The notes: generated by a model not told the origin, from the sequence alone. Shown: positions 40,024 through 49,110, counted from the first letter of the stretch. The stretch is DNA of 64,000 nucleotides from Rhizobium sp. CF080 (GCF_000282095.2 NZ_AKKC02000004.1:868001-932000); one strand, 5' to 3'. Made by a program: numbers and translations.

Positions 40024-40968
40024 TCAGTCGGTGGACCCTTCGATATTGCCGACCATGAAGCCATAATCGCCCGCCTCGACGAGGTTGCGGGTCAGGTGCT
40101 GCATGACCATGATGCCGGTTTCGAAGGGCGTGGGGATTTCCTCGATCGTCTCGAAGTCGTAGGGGCTGACGACGCGGCCGAGCAGCGAGCCGCCCTTGAT
40201 GATCTCGCCATTCGCCGGAGAAAGCGGCTCCAGCCAGCCGCCATGCTTCGGGCGGATACCGACGAGTTCGGTGACCACGACCTGTTTCGGATTGGGCTTC
40301 ACTTCGCCGTCGATCGAGCCGATCAGGCGAAGCTGGTTCATCAGGCCAGCGACGGTGAGCTCGACATAGGGGGTTTGGTCGACGATGCCCCCGCCGAGTT
40401 CGATCGTCACGACCTTGGTGCCATGGCGGTCCATCGAAACGGATTTGCTGGTGCCGGAATAGACCGTACCGGCCTTTCCGGCCATGGGGCGATAAAGGAT
40501 CTTCGAACCGAAGGCACGCGACAGCGGCTCGTCATTCCAGATGTAGACATAGTCGACGGTCGGCCGGTCCGTGCCGGAATGCAGGTCGAGATTGTAGTCG
40601 ATCTTGGCGTAGAACTCGTGTGCCAGCGCATCGGCGAGCTGCTGGCTGTAGGTACCGCGCGGATCGCCGGGGAATTCGCGGTTGAGGTTCAGCTGGTCGA
40701 GCGGATTGTGACGATGGTTGACGGCGAAGGAACGCGGGTTGGCGACCGGCAGGAGAATGATGCGGCCCTTGAGCGGCATGTCCTTGATGATGCGGTAGAG
40801 TTCCAGGATCGCCTGCGAGCCGGTGTTTTCGTTGCCGTGGATGGAGGCGGAAATCCCGACGGTCGGGCCGTCCTGTTCGCCCACCAGTTCGTGCATGAAG
40901 ATCACCGCGTCGCTGCCGTCCGCGTGGGTGGTGAATTTGGGACGAAGCTTGTTGATCGACTTGACCAT
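40024..40968 (-). CDS. Succinylglutamate desuccinylase/aspartoacylase family deacylase
   Basis: This 314-residue M14-type zinc hydrolase has His-Gly-Asn-Glu in SASIHGNENTG (two zinc ligands), the third His in LDLHSGTDRP, and the catalytic Glu in VVTIELGGG. A C-terminal beta-rich domain is also present. Family members remove acyl groups from amino acids (N-acetylaspartate, succinylglutamate). Position between the permease and ATPase genes of a Dpp operon suggests it deacylates the imported compound or its breakdown product. GGAAACATCC precedes the ATG. Confidence 0.88.
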   Translation of the reverse strand: MVKSINKLRPKFTTHADGSDAVIFMHELVGEQDGPTVGISASIHGNENTGSQAILELYRIIKDMPLKGRIILLPVANPRSFAVNHRHNPLDQLNLNREFPGDPRGTYSQQLADALAHEFYAKIDYNLDLHSGTDRPTVDYVYIWNDEPLSRAFGSKILYRPMAGKAGTVYSGTSKSVSMDRHGTKVVTIELGGGIVDQTPYVELTVAGLMNQLRLIGSIDGEVKPNPKQVVVTELVGIRPKHGGWLEPLSPANGEIIKGGSLLGRVVSPYDFETIEEIPTPFETGIMVMQHLTRNLVEAGDYGFMVGNIEGSTD

Positions 40969-41015
40969 GGATGTTTCCTTTCAGTGTCGTTGTCGTCTTG
41001 ATCCTGAGGGTTTGG

Positions 41016-41861
41016 TTATTTCTTCTTGCCCGCAGAGCGCGAGAGATGCCGCGGGTCGAGCACATCGCGCAGGCCGTCGCCGAGCAGGTTGAAACCGAGC
41101 ACCGTCACCATGATCGTGGCGCCCGCTATGATTGCCAGCCACGGCTCGTCCCGCATGAAGCGTGTCCCGTAGGCGAGCGTCCAGCCCCAGGTCGGCGCCG
41201 GCGGCGGCAGGCCGAAACCGAGGAAGCTGAGCGCCGATTCCGAGATGATCGCGGTGCCGAAGCCGAGCGAGGCGAGCACGATGATCGGCCCTATCGCATT
41301 GGGCAGGATTTCCTTGACGAGGATGCGGACCGGATGGGCGCCGAGCGCCCTCGCGGCCTGCACATAGTTCTGCTCGCGCAGGACCAGCGTCGTCGCGCGA
41401 ACCACGCGTGCATATTCCGTCCATGCGACCACGATGATGGCAATCGCCACGTTGACGATGCCGGGGCCGAGCACCGCGACGATGGCGAGTGCGAGCACGA
41501 TCGCCGGAAAGCCCAGGAAGATGTCGGTGATCCGCATCAGGATCAGGTCCGTCCAGCCGCCGAAATAGCCGGCGGCGAGCCCAACCGTCGTGCCGATGAG
41601 AGCCGACGCCGTGACCGAGATGCAGGCGATGGTCAGCGAAACGCGTGCGCCGTAGATCAGCCTCGTCCAAAGGTCCCGCCCGAAATTGTCGGTGCCGAGC
41701 CAGTGGGTGAGCGTCGGGCCGGAGAAGCGGTTGCGCATGTCCATCTGCTCGATGCCATGCGCCGACAGATAGGGCGCAAAGACGGCGCAGATGACGATCG
41801 CCAGCACGATCGACATGCCGAGGATCAGGGAGATATTGCGGAAACGCCTGGATAATCTCAT
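41016..41861 (-). CDS. Oligopeptide/dipeptide ABC permease (DppC/OppC-like)
   Basis: This inner-membrane permease of about 281 residues has the OppC N-terminal region (first helix then LTHWLGTDNFGRDLWTRLIYGARVSL) and the EAA loop (RALGAHPVRILVKEILPNA). I chose ATG 41861; an in-frame TTG at 41870 overlaps the DppB stop and is also possible. It forms the channel with the permease encoded at 41867. Confidence 0.92.
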   Translation of the reverse strand: MRLSRRFRNISLILGMSIVLAIVICAVFAPYLSAHGIEQMDMRNRFSGPTLTHWLGTDNFGRDLWTRLIYGARVSLTIACISVTASALIGTTVGLAAGYFGGWTDLILMRITDIFLGFPAIVLALAIVAVLGPGIVNVAIAIIVVAWTEYARVVRATTLVLREQNYVQAARALGAHPVRILVKEILPNAIGPIIVLASLGFGTAIISESALSFLGFGLPPPAPTWGWTLAYGTRFMRDEPWLAIIAGATIMVTVLGFNLLGDGLRDVLDPRHLSRSAGKKK

Positions 41862-41866
41862 GAGCC

Positions 41867-42847
41867 TCAACCCAAACGGATGCGCGGATCGACGACCGCA
41901 TAGAGAAGATCGACGACGAGGTTCACCAGCGCGAAGATGATCGCGAAGGTGAGCACGATGCCCTGGATGAGCGGCAGGTCGCGCTGCGAGATCGCCGTGA
42001 TGGTCAGTTGACCGAGGCCCGGCCAGGCGAAGATGGTTTCGGTCAGCACCGCGCCGCCGAGCAGGGCGCCGAAACGCAGGCCGACGACGCTCAGCACCGG
42101 GAGGAGTGCGTTGCGGAATGCATGGCGAAGGATGACGCGCTGGCGGCGCAGGCCCTTGGCATAGGCGGTGCGGACGAAGTCCTCACGCAGCACTTCGAGC
42201 ATCGCCGTGCGCACGAGCCGTGAGATGATCGCGGCGGAGTTCGCCGCAAGTGCCACTGCCGGCAAAAGAATATGCGCGAAACTGTCGATGAGAACCTGCG
42301 GCCGACCGGTCAGAGCGGCCCAGAGCGCTTCGGGGAAGGGCGCACCGCGGCCGATTGCCGGAAGCCAGCCGAGCGTCACGGCAAAGAGCAGCATCAGCAG
42401 CAGGCCGAGCCAGTAGACCGGCATCGAAACCCCAAGCTGGGCGAAAATCATCGATACGGTATCGACGATCGAGCCTTGTCTCGTGGCAGCCAGCACCCCG
42501 AGCGAGATGCCGACGAGACAGGCAAGGATCAGTGCGACAACCGCAAGCTCGATGGTCGCGCCCAGCCGACCGGCGACGATTTCCGACACCGCCTGATTCT
42601 GGAAGATCGAGCGGCCCATGTCGCCCTGCAGCAGGCGGGCGAAATAGGCGCCGAGGCGGACATACCAGGGATCGTTGAGGCCGAGCGCGTTGCGCAGGTT
42701 GTTGATCGCTTCCGCCGACGCCTCCTGGCCAAGCAGGACGGAGGCCGGATCGCCGGGGATCAGCAGCAACAGGCCGAAGGTGACGACGACCATGCCGGCC
42801 GCCATCGGGATGAGCAGCAGCAGACGGCGGACGATATAGGCTAGCAT
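41867..42847 (-). CDS. Oligopeptide/dipeptide ABC permease (DppB/OppB-like)
   Basis: This 326-residue inner-membrane permease starts MLAYIVRRLLLLIPM, the hallmark OppB first helix, followed by FGLLLLIPGDPASVLLG and the EAA loop (AKGLRRQRVILRHAFRNALLPV). About six transmembrane segments are visible. The start is ATG 42847, since longer in-frame starts fall inside the preceding M24 gene. It lies 34 bases after that gene. Confidence 0.93.
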   Translation of the reverse strand: MLAYIVRRLLLLIPMAAGMVVVTFGLLLLIPGDPASVLLGQEASAEAINNLRNALGLNDPWYVRLGAYFARLLQGDMGRSIFQNQAVSEIVAGRLGATIELAVVALILACLVGISLGVLAATRQGSIVDTVSMIFAQLGVSMPVYWLGLLLMLLFAVTLGWLPAIGRGAPFPEALWAALTGRPQVLIDSFAHILLPAVALAANSAAIISRLVRTAMLEVLREDFVRTAYAKGLRRQRVILRHAFRNALLPVLSVVGLRFGALLGGAVLTETIFAWPGLGQLTITAISQRDLPLIQGIVLTFAIIFALVNLVVDLLYAVVDPRIRLG

Positions 42848-42881
42848 GGGGCGGCTCCCCTTGGCTGTGCCGGAGCGAGGG

Positions 42882-44054
42882 TCATGACAGCACGATCTCC
42901 TCGAAGCGGCGCGGGAATTTCGTGAGTGAATCCGGACCTTGCCCGGTGACGAGAACCGTGTCGGCGAGGCGAAAACCGCCAACCTCGGGCACGTAGAGCG
43001 CAGGCTCGCTCGAACAGATCATCCCTTCCCGGAGAATAGTCTGGTCGCCGGCCTCGACCCAGGGCGGTTCGTGGAAGGCAACGCCCATGCCGTGGCCGAC
43101 GCGGTGCTTGAGATAAGGACCCATCCCCTGTTCGCGGATATAGGTAAGCGCGGTGATATCGGCAGAGGCGCAGGTGCGGCCGGCGACGAGGCCTGCCGTG
43201 CCCAGCCGCTGCGCTTCCTGGGCGATGGCGTAATATTTCTCGTGATCCTTGCCGGGTTCGCCGAGCACGAACGTGCGCTCGCTTTCCGCCGAGCGGCCGC
43301 CGACCCGGCAACCCAACGACAAGATAAAGCTCTCGCCCGGCTGGATGCGGCGGTGAGAAATGATGCCGTGCGGATAGGCCGAGTTCGGTCCGCCATAAAC
43401 CAACCCACCCGCCAGCGTCGGGACATTCATGATGTCCTCGTGCTCGTTTTCCATGATGTCGAGCGCATCACGCACCACATGCGCCTCCAGCACTATCTCG
43501 CTCGGCAACGGCTTGCCGGCCCGGAAGGCTTCGGTGACGAGATCGACGCCCGCCTGGACCATGGCGTCGGATATGCGCGCCGCCTCGCGATGCAGCCGCA
43601 GCTCCTCGGGATATTTCACCTGCCGCATCCTGGCGACGATATCCGTCGGCATAACGCGGTTGTTCGGAAAGAGGCCGGCGAGCTCCGCCGCCCGTCCCAC
43701 CGAAAGCCCGTGGGAATGGGCGATATCGCCTGTGATTTCGCCGATCGAACGCGCGAGCAGCGAAAAGGCCCGGTCTACACCCGGAAATTCGAAATAGACG
43801 AGGGTTTCGGCCGCCACGTCCTGACGGTCGGCGTGCTCGCGCTCCAGTTCGGGGATCAGCAGGATCGCATCCGTTGCGGTCAAAGCCAGCGCTACCGGCC
43901 GCTCGTTCGGTCGGAATGAAAAGCCCGTCGTGTAGAGTACGTCGTCAGCAGCATCGAGGATCAGCAGGCCCACGCCCTTTTCCTCCATGCGGGCACGGAT
44001 ATCGCGATGGAGCCGCTGGTAGAATTCCGGTGCTAGACGCTGGCTGAAACCCAT
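42882..44054 (-). CDS. Creatinase-like M24 family protein (second of tandem pair)
   Basis: This 390-residue pita-bread enzyme has a creatinase N-terminal domain (residues 1-150) and the M24 core. Of the five metal ligands, the first Asp is replaced (ILSLGCRVG), the second is Glu (SAESERTF), His is kept (GHGMGVAFHEPP), the first Glu is kept (CSSEPALYVP), and the last Glu is Ala (GFRLADTVLV). This pattern resembles creatinase, which works without metal, more than prolidase. It is a close tandem paralogue of the protein encoded at 44065, ten bases away. It probably hydrolyses a C-N bond in the imported compound, possibly as a heterodimer with its neighbour. Confidence 0.82.
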   Translation of the reverse strand: MGFSQRLAPEFYQRLHRDIRARMEEKGVGLLILDAADDVLYTTGFSFRPNERPVALALTATDAILLIPELEREHADRQDVAAETLVYFEFPGVDRAFSLLARSIGEITGDIAHSHGLSVGRAAELAGLFPNNRVMPTDIVARMRQVKYPEELRLHREAARISDAMVQAGVDLVTEAFRAGKPLPSEIVLEAHVVRDALDIMENEHEDIMNVPTLAGGLVYGGPNSAYPHGIISHRRIQPGESFILSLGCRVGGRSAESERTFVLGEPGKDHEKYYAIAQEAQRLGTAGLVAGRTCASADITALTYIREQGMGPYLKHRVGHGMGVAFHEPPWVEAGDQTILREGMICSSEPALYVPEVGGFRLADTVLVTGQGPDSLTKFPRRFEEIVLS

Positions 44055-44064
44055 TTTCCGAACC

Positions 44065-45240
44065 TCAGGCGATGATGACGTCTTCGAGCTTGCGGGGATA
44101 GAGCGTCATGCTGTCCGGCCCTTCGGCCGTAATCAGCACGGTATCGGCGATGCGGTAGCCAGCAAAGCCCGGCACGAAGATCGCCGGCTCGCTGGAGGTG
44201 ATCATGCCGGGCTCCAGGATCGTCTGGTCGCCGCCTTCCACCCAGGGTGGCTCATGGAACATGATGCCCATGCCATGGCCGACGCGATGGAGCAGGTATT
44301 TGCTCATGCCGCTGTCGCGGATATAGGCGAGCGCCAGGTTGTCGGCGGAAGCACAGGTATGCCCGGCGATCAGTGCCGCAGTCGCCATGCGCTGCGCCTC
44401 GTAGGCGACGGCATAATGCTCCCGTTGCAGCTTCGACGGTTCGCCGATGAAGAAGGTGCGTTCGCTTTCCGAAGCGCGAGCGCCAACCCGACAGCCGAGC
44501 GACAGGATGATGCTTTCGCCGATCTTCACCGGATTGCCGGTCGGCATGCCGTGGGGGAAGGCGGAGCGGGCGCCGGAATAGACGAGCCCGCTCGCCAGTC
44601 CCTGCACCAGCAGGACGTCCTCATGCTCCTCGTGCATGGTGCGCATGGCGTGGCGCGAAACGTAGGATTCGATCTCGACCTCGCTCGGCAACGGGCCGCC
44701 CTTCCGCATCGCCTCGCGGATCAGCTCGACGCCGACCTCGACCATCCGGTCGGACAGGCGCGCGGCCTCGCGGTGCAGGGCGATTTCTTCCGGATGTTTC
44801 CGGAGCCGCATCTGTTGGACGATATTGCTCGGGATCACCCGTTCCGCATTCGGAAAGGCGCTTTCGATGGGTTTTACCCGGGCAAGCGAGATCGCGTGGC
44901 CATAGGCGACCGTTCCCCTGAACCCGGCAAACTTCCGGCCAAGCACCGCGTGCCACGGGTCGATCCCTGGAAACTCGAAATAGACGATCGCCTCTGCGGC
45001 TATGTGCTGGTGTGCCGCGTGGGTACGCTCCAGCTCCGGAAGCAGCAGGAAAGCCTCCGTCGCCGTGATCGCCACGACGACCGGCCGCTCTGTCGTATAA
45101 TGCGAAAAGCCCGTCGTGTAGATGACGTCGTCGTTGGAATCGAGAAGCAGCAGATCGATGCCGGCCGCCTCCATCCGTTTGCGGATGTCGGCCTGAATTT
45201 TCGCATAGAAGTCCGCGCCGAGACGCTGTGAGAAAGCCAT
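44065..45240 (-). CDS. Creatinase-like M24 family protein (first of tandem pair)
   Basis: This 391-residue paralogue of the next gene product shows the same creatinase-type changes: LSLGCRVGARASESERTF lacks the metal aspartates, His is kept in GHGMGIMFHEPP, TSSEPAIFVP keeps Glu, and GYRIADTVLI has Ala for the last Glu. Both proteins start with the same FSQRL sequence and share DVIYTTGF/DVLYTTGF and VYFEFPGID/VYFEFPGVD blocks. The start is ATG 45240. A long hairpin separates it from the binding-protein gene upstream. Confidence 0.82.
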   Translation of the reverse strand: MAFSQRLGADFYAKIQADIRKRMEAAGIDLLLLDSNDDVIYTTGFSHYTTERPVVVAITATEAFLLLPELERTHAAHQHIAAEAIVYFEFPGIDPWHAVLGRKFAGFRGTVAYGHAISLARVKPIESAFPNAERVIPSNIVQQMRLRKHPEEIALHREAARLSDRMVEVGVELIREAMRKGGPLPSEVEIESYVSRHAMRTMHEEHEDVLLVQGLASGLVYSGARSAFPHGMPTGNPVKIGESIILSLGCRVGARASESERTFFIGEPSKLQREHYAVAYEAQRMATAALIAGHTCASADNLALAYIRDSGMSKYLLHRVGHGMGIMFHEPPWVEGGDQTILEPGMITSSEPAIFVPGFAGYRIADTVLITAEGPDSMTLYPRKLEDVIIA

Positions 45241-45288
45241 CGGGTCACCCTGGAACACGATATGGGAACTGCAATTTCGGTCATGGCG

Positions 45289-45326
45289 CGCGGGCCGGCC
45301 TCCAATACTGGATTGGCGGGCCCGCG
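45289..45326. other. Two-tier hairpin after the binding-protein gene
   Basis: CGCGGGCC (45289-45296) pairs with GGCCCGCG (45319-45326), and inside it CCAAT (45302-45306) pairs with ATTGG (45312-45316). It lies within the 95-bp gap after the binding-protein stop. Such stems commonly protect the binding-protein mRNA or attenuate the rest of the operon; no T run follows. Confidence 0.55.
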
Positions 45327-45335
45327 ATCTGAACA

Positions 45336-46871
45336 TCAGTCCTTGAGGCCGATCATGCCGCGCATGTTGCCGCGCGAGGTCGCCTGCACCTCGAAGGGCA
45401 GTTTCTTCGAGTAGAAGAGCTGGTAGCCCTGGTAGGAGACGATGTAATAGGGCAGGTCGCTCGCCAGCAGCGTTGCGGCCTTCCGGTAGGCTGCGGTGCG
45501 ATCCGCCTGGGTGGTTGCCGAACGGCCCTGCTTCAGGAGATCATCGACTGCCGGATTGGAATATCCGCCCCAGTTGGTCGAGCCGCCGGTGGTCAGCTGG
45601 GCGAACAGGAGACGGTCGGGATCGACGATGTTCAGCCAGCCGAGCAGCGCGATCTGGTGCTGGCTCTTCTGCACGTAATTGGTGGAGAAGGAGGGCCAGT
45701 CGCTGATCTGCGTCTTGGCATCGACGCCCGCGGCCTGGAAATTCGCCTGCATGAATTCGACCGTCTGAACGCGGTTGCTGTCTTCGCTATGAGTGGACAG
45801 AACGATACTCAGCGGCTTGCCGCCCTTGTCGAGGATACCGTCGCCATTGGTGTCCGCCCAGCCTTCTTCCTTGAAGAGCTTCTTGGCACCCTCGACGTCG
45901 AAGCCCGGCTGCTTGATGTCCTTCGAATAGGCCCAGGACGAGGGCAGGACGATCGAGGAAGCCACTGCGTCGACACCCTGATAGATGTCGTTGACGATTG
46001 TCTTCTGGTCGATCAGCATCGAGAAGGCCTGCCGCATCTTCGGGCTAGAGAGCAGCGGATCCTTGGTGTTGAAGTTGATGTAAGTCACGCCGAGGCCCGG
46101 CTGAACGACGGCGCCGAAGCGCTTGTCCGCCTGCAGGCGCTTGATGTCCTGCGGTGCCAGCGGCGACTGGATAATGTCGAGGTCGCCGGCTTCGAAGGCC
46201 TGGGCGCGGGCCGAGCCGTCACCGATGATCTTGATGGTGACCTTGTCCACCTTCGGCTTCTCGCCCCAGTAATTCGGATTGGGCTCGAGCTGGATGGCGC
46301 TGCCGCGTGTCCAGGAGGCGAATTTCATCGGGCCTGCGCCGACCGGCTTCAGCGCGATGTCCGTGCCGCCTTCGACCAGCGCCTTTGAAACGATGCCGAT
46401 GTCGAGATAGCTGAGCAGCGGTGCATAAGGTGCGGAAAGCGTGAATTTCACCGTCTGGGGATCGACCGCCTCCACGGCCGAAATCGGCGTATAAAGCGCC
46501 CGCATCGGCGCGTTGAAATCCTTGTTCAGGATCGAGCTGAAGGTGAAGACGACGTCGGCGGCCGTCAGCGGGCTGCCGTCCGAGAATTTCAGGTTCGGGC
46601 GGAGCTTGAAGATCCAGGTCGTCGGATTGGGCGTTTCCCAGCTTTCGGCGAGATCCGGTTTCGCTTCCAGGCTCGGTGTCGTGTGGATCAGCCCGGAATA
46701 GATGAGGTCGATCACGCGGTAAGCGGTCGTGTCGCGCGAAAGGCGCGGGTCCAGCGTGCCGGCATCGACGTCTGTCCCGATGGTGACGGTGGCGGCCTGC
46801 GCGGACGAAAGGGCGGTGAAGGAAAGTCCTGCAAGCAGGAACGCGGCTGTGATCGATAGTGCTTTGCTCAT
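45336..46871 (-). CDS. Peptide-type ABC transporter substrate-binding protein (DppA/OppA family)
   Basis: This 511-residue SBP_bac_5 protein has a signal peptide (MSKALSITAAFLLAGLSF, cleavage about AQA-A) and the family opening DVDAGTLDPRLSRDTTAYRVIDLIYSGL. WTRGSAIQLEPNPNYWGEKP is the typical mid-domain motif. The C-terminus ends with RGNMRGMIGLKD. It is the first structural gene of the operon, 45 bases after the GntR gene. The family binds di- and oligopeptides, opines, nickel chelates and other compounds, so the ligand is open. Confidence 0.92.
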   Translation of the reverse strand: MSKALSITAAFLLAGLSFTALSSAQAATVTIGTDVDAGTLDPRLSRDTTAYRVIDLIYSGLIHTTPSLEAKPDLAESWETPNPTTWIFKLRPNLKFSDGSPLTAADVVFTFSSILNKDFNAPMRALYTPISAVEAVDPQTVKFTLSAPYAPLLSYLDIGIVSKALVEGGTDIALKPVGAGPMKFASWTRGSAIQLEPNPNYWGEKPKVDKVTIKIIGDGSARAQAFEAGDLDIIQSPLAPQDIKRLQADKRFGAVVQPGLGVTYINFNTKDPLLSSPKMRQAFSMLIDQKTIVNDIYQGVDAVASSIVLPSSWAYSKDIKQPGFDVEGAKKLFKEEGWADTNGDGILDKGGKPLSIVLSTHSEDSNRVQTVEFMQANFQAAGVDAKTQISDWPSFSTNYVQKSQHQIALLGWLNIVDPDRLLFAQLTTGGSTNWGGYSNPAVDDLLKQGRSATTQADRTAAYRKAATLLASDLPYYIVSYQGYQLFYSKKLPFEVQATSRGNMRGMIGLKD

Positions 46872-46916
46872 GTCTGTTCCCCTTATTGGTTTGGTTCATT
46901 CAAAGCGTTGCTCGTA

Positions 46917-47954
46917 TCAGCGGGTCTTGGTCCTCCGCGATGCGAGTTCGGAAACCCTGGCCGGCGCTTCGCCGTCCGTGATCTTGTTGTGGCGCAGTTC
47001 GGCAAGTGCCGGTGCAAGAAGGTTCTCGAGCACGCCGGGATCGGGCGAATGGCGGTACTCGAAGCAGCGCTTGTTCGGTCCGGCGAGATCGGCGACGTGG
47101 TCGGCGCCGGAGGCGAAGATGACGACATCACAACGGGCGATGATGTCGGCGAGATCGTCGGCATAGGACCATGCGACCGTAATGTCGGAAATATGCGGTG
47201 CGAACTCGCGCACGCTCGGGCGCATGATGGCGATGTAGTCCTTGAGTTGGGTGACGGCGGCGACCCGGGTGCGCGGATCGAGAAGTGCGAGCGACTGCCG
47301 GGTCCGCTCCGACGGGATGAAGCGGATCGCCAGGATATTGGCCTCCGGCACAAAACCGCGGATCTCCACCTCGCGATGCACGAAGGTGAGCACGAGGTCG
47401 GCATTGCGGCACTGCTCGCGGACTTCGGCGCTGTCGCGTACCTGATCGGCGGTGACCAGGCTGATCACGTCATTCGCCGCAAGCGTCGGGCGGATCTGCT
47501 CGACATAATCGCGCGCCGGCGCCTCGAAGATGCCGACGAAGACGATGTTCAGATGAACCCGCGGTTTCCTGAGCCGCGCCTGGGCCTGGACCATCGAGGC
47601 GAGCGTGACCGGCGAAATCCCGAGCCGTTCGGCCTTTTCGAGCAGGCTGTCGATATCCGCGCTCAGCACGTTCGCCGGCGCCCCGCGACCGATCTGCCGG
47701 TTCGGCTCATAGACGGTAAAAGCCCCGAGGCCAGCCCGGATCTCCACCAGCCCCTCGGCCCGGAGCTGCTTGTAGACTTCGGCCACGGTCATCGGCGCGA
47801 TGTCGAGTTCGGCGGCCAGCTGGCGCACCGACTGCAGTTTCACGCCCTTCGGCATGTCGCCAAAGGACAGCATATAGGCCAGCAGTCCGTAGAGCTGCTT
47901 GCCGACCGGAACCGGGAGGGAGCGGTCGATGCTGGAGGCGTCGATGGTGAACAT
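46917..47954 (-). CDS. GntR family regulator with a non-standard sensor domain
   Basis: This 345-residue regulator has a GntR winged helix at residues 15-85 (VRQLAAELDIAPMTVAEVYKQLRAEGLVEI) and a C-terminal domain of about 250 residues. That domain is neither a clear FCD, UTRA nor aminotransferase domain; it shows two alpha/beta lobes (LNIVFVGIFEAPARDYVEQIRP and DVVIFASGADHVADL). This resembles a periplasmic-binding-protein or response-like fold. ATG 47954 was chosen; an upstream GTG (47990) would run through the dyad at 47957. It heads the Dpp-type operon and is likely to control it and itself. Confidence 0.8.
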   Translation of the reverse strand: MFTIDASSIDRSLPVPVGKQLYGLLAYMLSFGDMPKGVKLQSVRQLAAELDIAPMTVAEVYKQLRAEGLVEIRAGLGAFTVYEPNRQIGRGAPANVLSADIDSLLEKAERLGISPVTLASMVQAQARLRKPRVHLNIVFVGIFEAPARDYVEQIRPTLAANDVISLVTADQVRDSAEVREQCRNADLVLTFVHREVEIRGFVPEANILAIRFIPSERTRQSLALLDPRTRVAAVTQLKDYIAIMRPSVREFAPHISDITVAWSYADDLADIIARCDVVIFASGADHVADLAGPNKRCFEYRHSPDPGVLENLLAPALAELRHNKITDGEAPARVSELASRRTKTR

Positions 47955-47956
47955 AT

Positions 47957-47978
47957 GTGTATTACTCGTTTGATACAC
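47957..47978. promoter_or_regulatory. Dyad GTGTAT-N10-ATACAC, candidate GntR operator
   Basis: This perfect 6-10-6 inverted repeat lies two bases ahead of the GntR start codon. Its 9-mer GTGTATCAA recurs at 48128-48136, overlapping the start of the divergent aldo/keto reductase gene. Autoregulation and control of the divergent gene are inferred. Confidence 0.5.
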
Positions 47979-48135
47979 CAACCGTAACACGGGCTACGCC
48001 AATGGCAATCCCCTGGATAAAATTTTGCACATTTTGGCGGCAAGGCAATTGAATGCCTTGAAAGATTCCAATTATATAGCTTTTCCCAAGCGGTCCGCGC
48101 GGCAGACGGTCCTTCTTGAATGGTGAGGTGTATCA

Positions 48136-49110
48136 ATGGATTATGTCAATCTTGGCCGGACTGGCCTGAAAGTCTCGCGTCTCGCGCTCGGCTGCATGAC
48201 TTTCGGATCGAGCGAATGGGCGCCATGGGTGCTGGGTTTCGAAGACAGCGCCAAGATTCTCCGCCAGGCGGTCGATCTCGGCATCAACTTCTTCGACACG
48301 GCCGACATGTATTCGCTCGGCAAGAGCGAGGAGATCACCGGCAAGGTGTTGCTGGACCTTGTTCCCCGCCACAAGCTTGTGATCGCCACCAAGCTTTTCC
48401 ATCCCATGAGTACCGACATCAACGACCGCAGCCTGTCACGCAAACATATCCTCGACGCGGTCGACGGCAGCCTGAAGCGCCTCGGTACCGACTATATCGA
48501 CCTCTACCAGTTGCACCGTTTCGACTACGGCACGCCCTTGGAGGAGACGCTGGAGGCCCTGAACGATGTGGTGCGAGCCGGCAAGGTCCGTTACCTCGGC
48601 GCGTCCTCCATGCATGCCTGGCAGTTCATGAAGGCGATCGGGATGCAGAGGCAGAATGGTTGGGCGCCGTTCGTTTCGATGCAGCCGCACTACAACCTCA
48701 TCTATCGCGAAGAAGAGCGCGAAATGCTGCCGCTCTGCCTGAGCGAAGGCGTCGGCGTCGTGCCGTGGAGCCCGCTTGCCCGTGGCCGGCTGGCAGGTCG
48801 GGCTGATGGCGAGACGACCCGCGGGCAGACAGACAACACGGCTCGGTCGCTCTACGACCGGACCAAAGCCGCCGACGATGCGGTGATTGCCGCCCTCAAG
48901 GCAGTCGCGCAGCGGCACGATAGACCGATGGCGCAGGTCGCCTATGCCTGGGTCGCGAGCCGTCCGGTGGTGACGGCACCGATCGTCGGAATCTCGAAGC
49001 CGGCCCAGTTCGAGGATGCCGTCAAGGCGTTGGACATCAGCCTCACCGCCGAGGATGTGGCGGATCTCGAGCGGGGCTATCTGCCGAAGCCGATTGCCGG
49101 CCATGTCTAA
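48136..49110 (+). CDS. Aldo/keto reductase
   Basis: This 324-residue NADPH-dependent oxidoreductase of the YajO/Tas-like group has catalytic Asp54 and Tyr59 (FFDTADMYSLGKSEE), Lys86 (IATKLF) and His127 (LYQLHRFD), plus the cofactor loop PWSPLARGRLAG. It reduces aldehydes or ketones to alcohols; specificity unknown. It is divergent from the GntR/Dpp operon. A GTGTATCAA half-site covers its start region, so it may be controlled with that operon. Confidence 0.9.
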   Translation: MDYVNLGRTGLKVSRLALGCMTFGSSEWAPWVLGFEDSAKILRQAVDLGINFFDTADMYSLGKSEEITGKVLLDLVPRHKLVIATKLFHPMSTDINDRSLSRKHILDAVDGSLKRLGTDYIDLYQLHRFDYGTPLEETLEALNDVVRAGKVRYLGASSMHAWQFMKAIGMQRQNGWAPFVSMQPHYNLIYREEEREMLPLCLSEGVGVVPWSPLARGRLAGRADGETTRGQTDNTARSLYDRTKAADDAVIAALKAVAQRHDRPMAQVAYAWVASRPVVTAPIVGISKPAQFEDAVKALDISLTAEDVADLERGYLPKPIAGHV

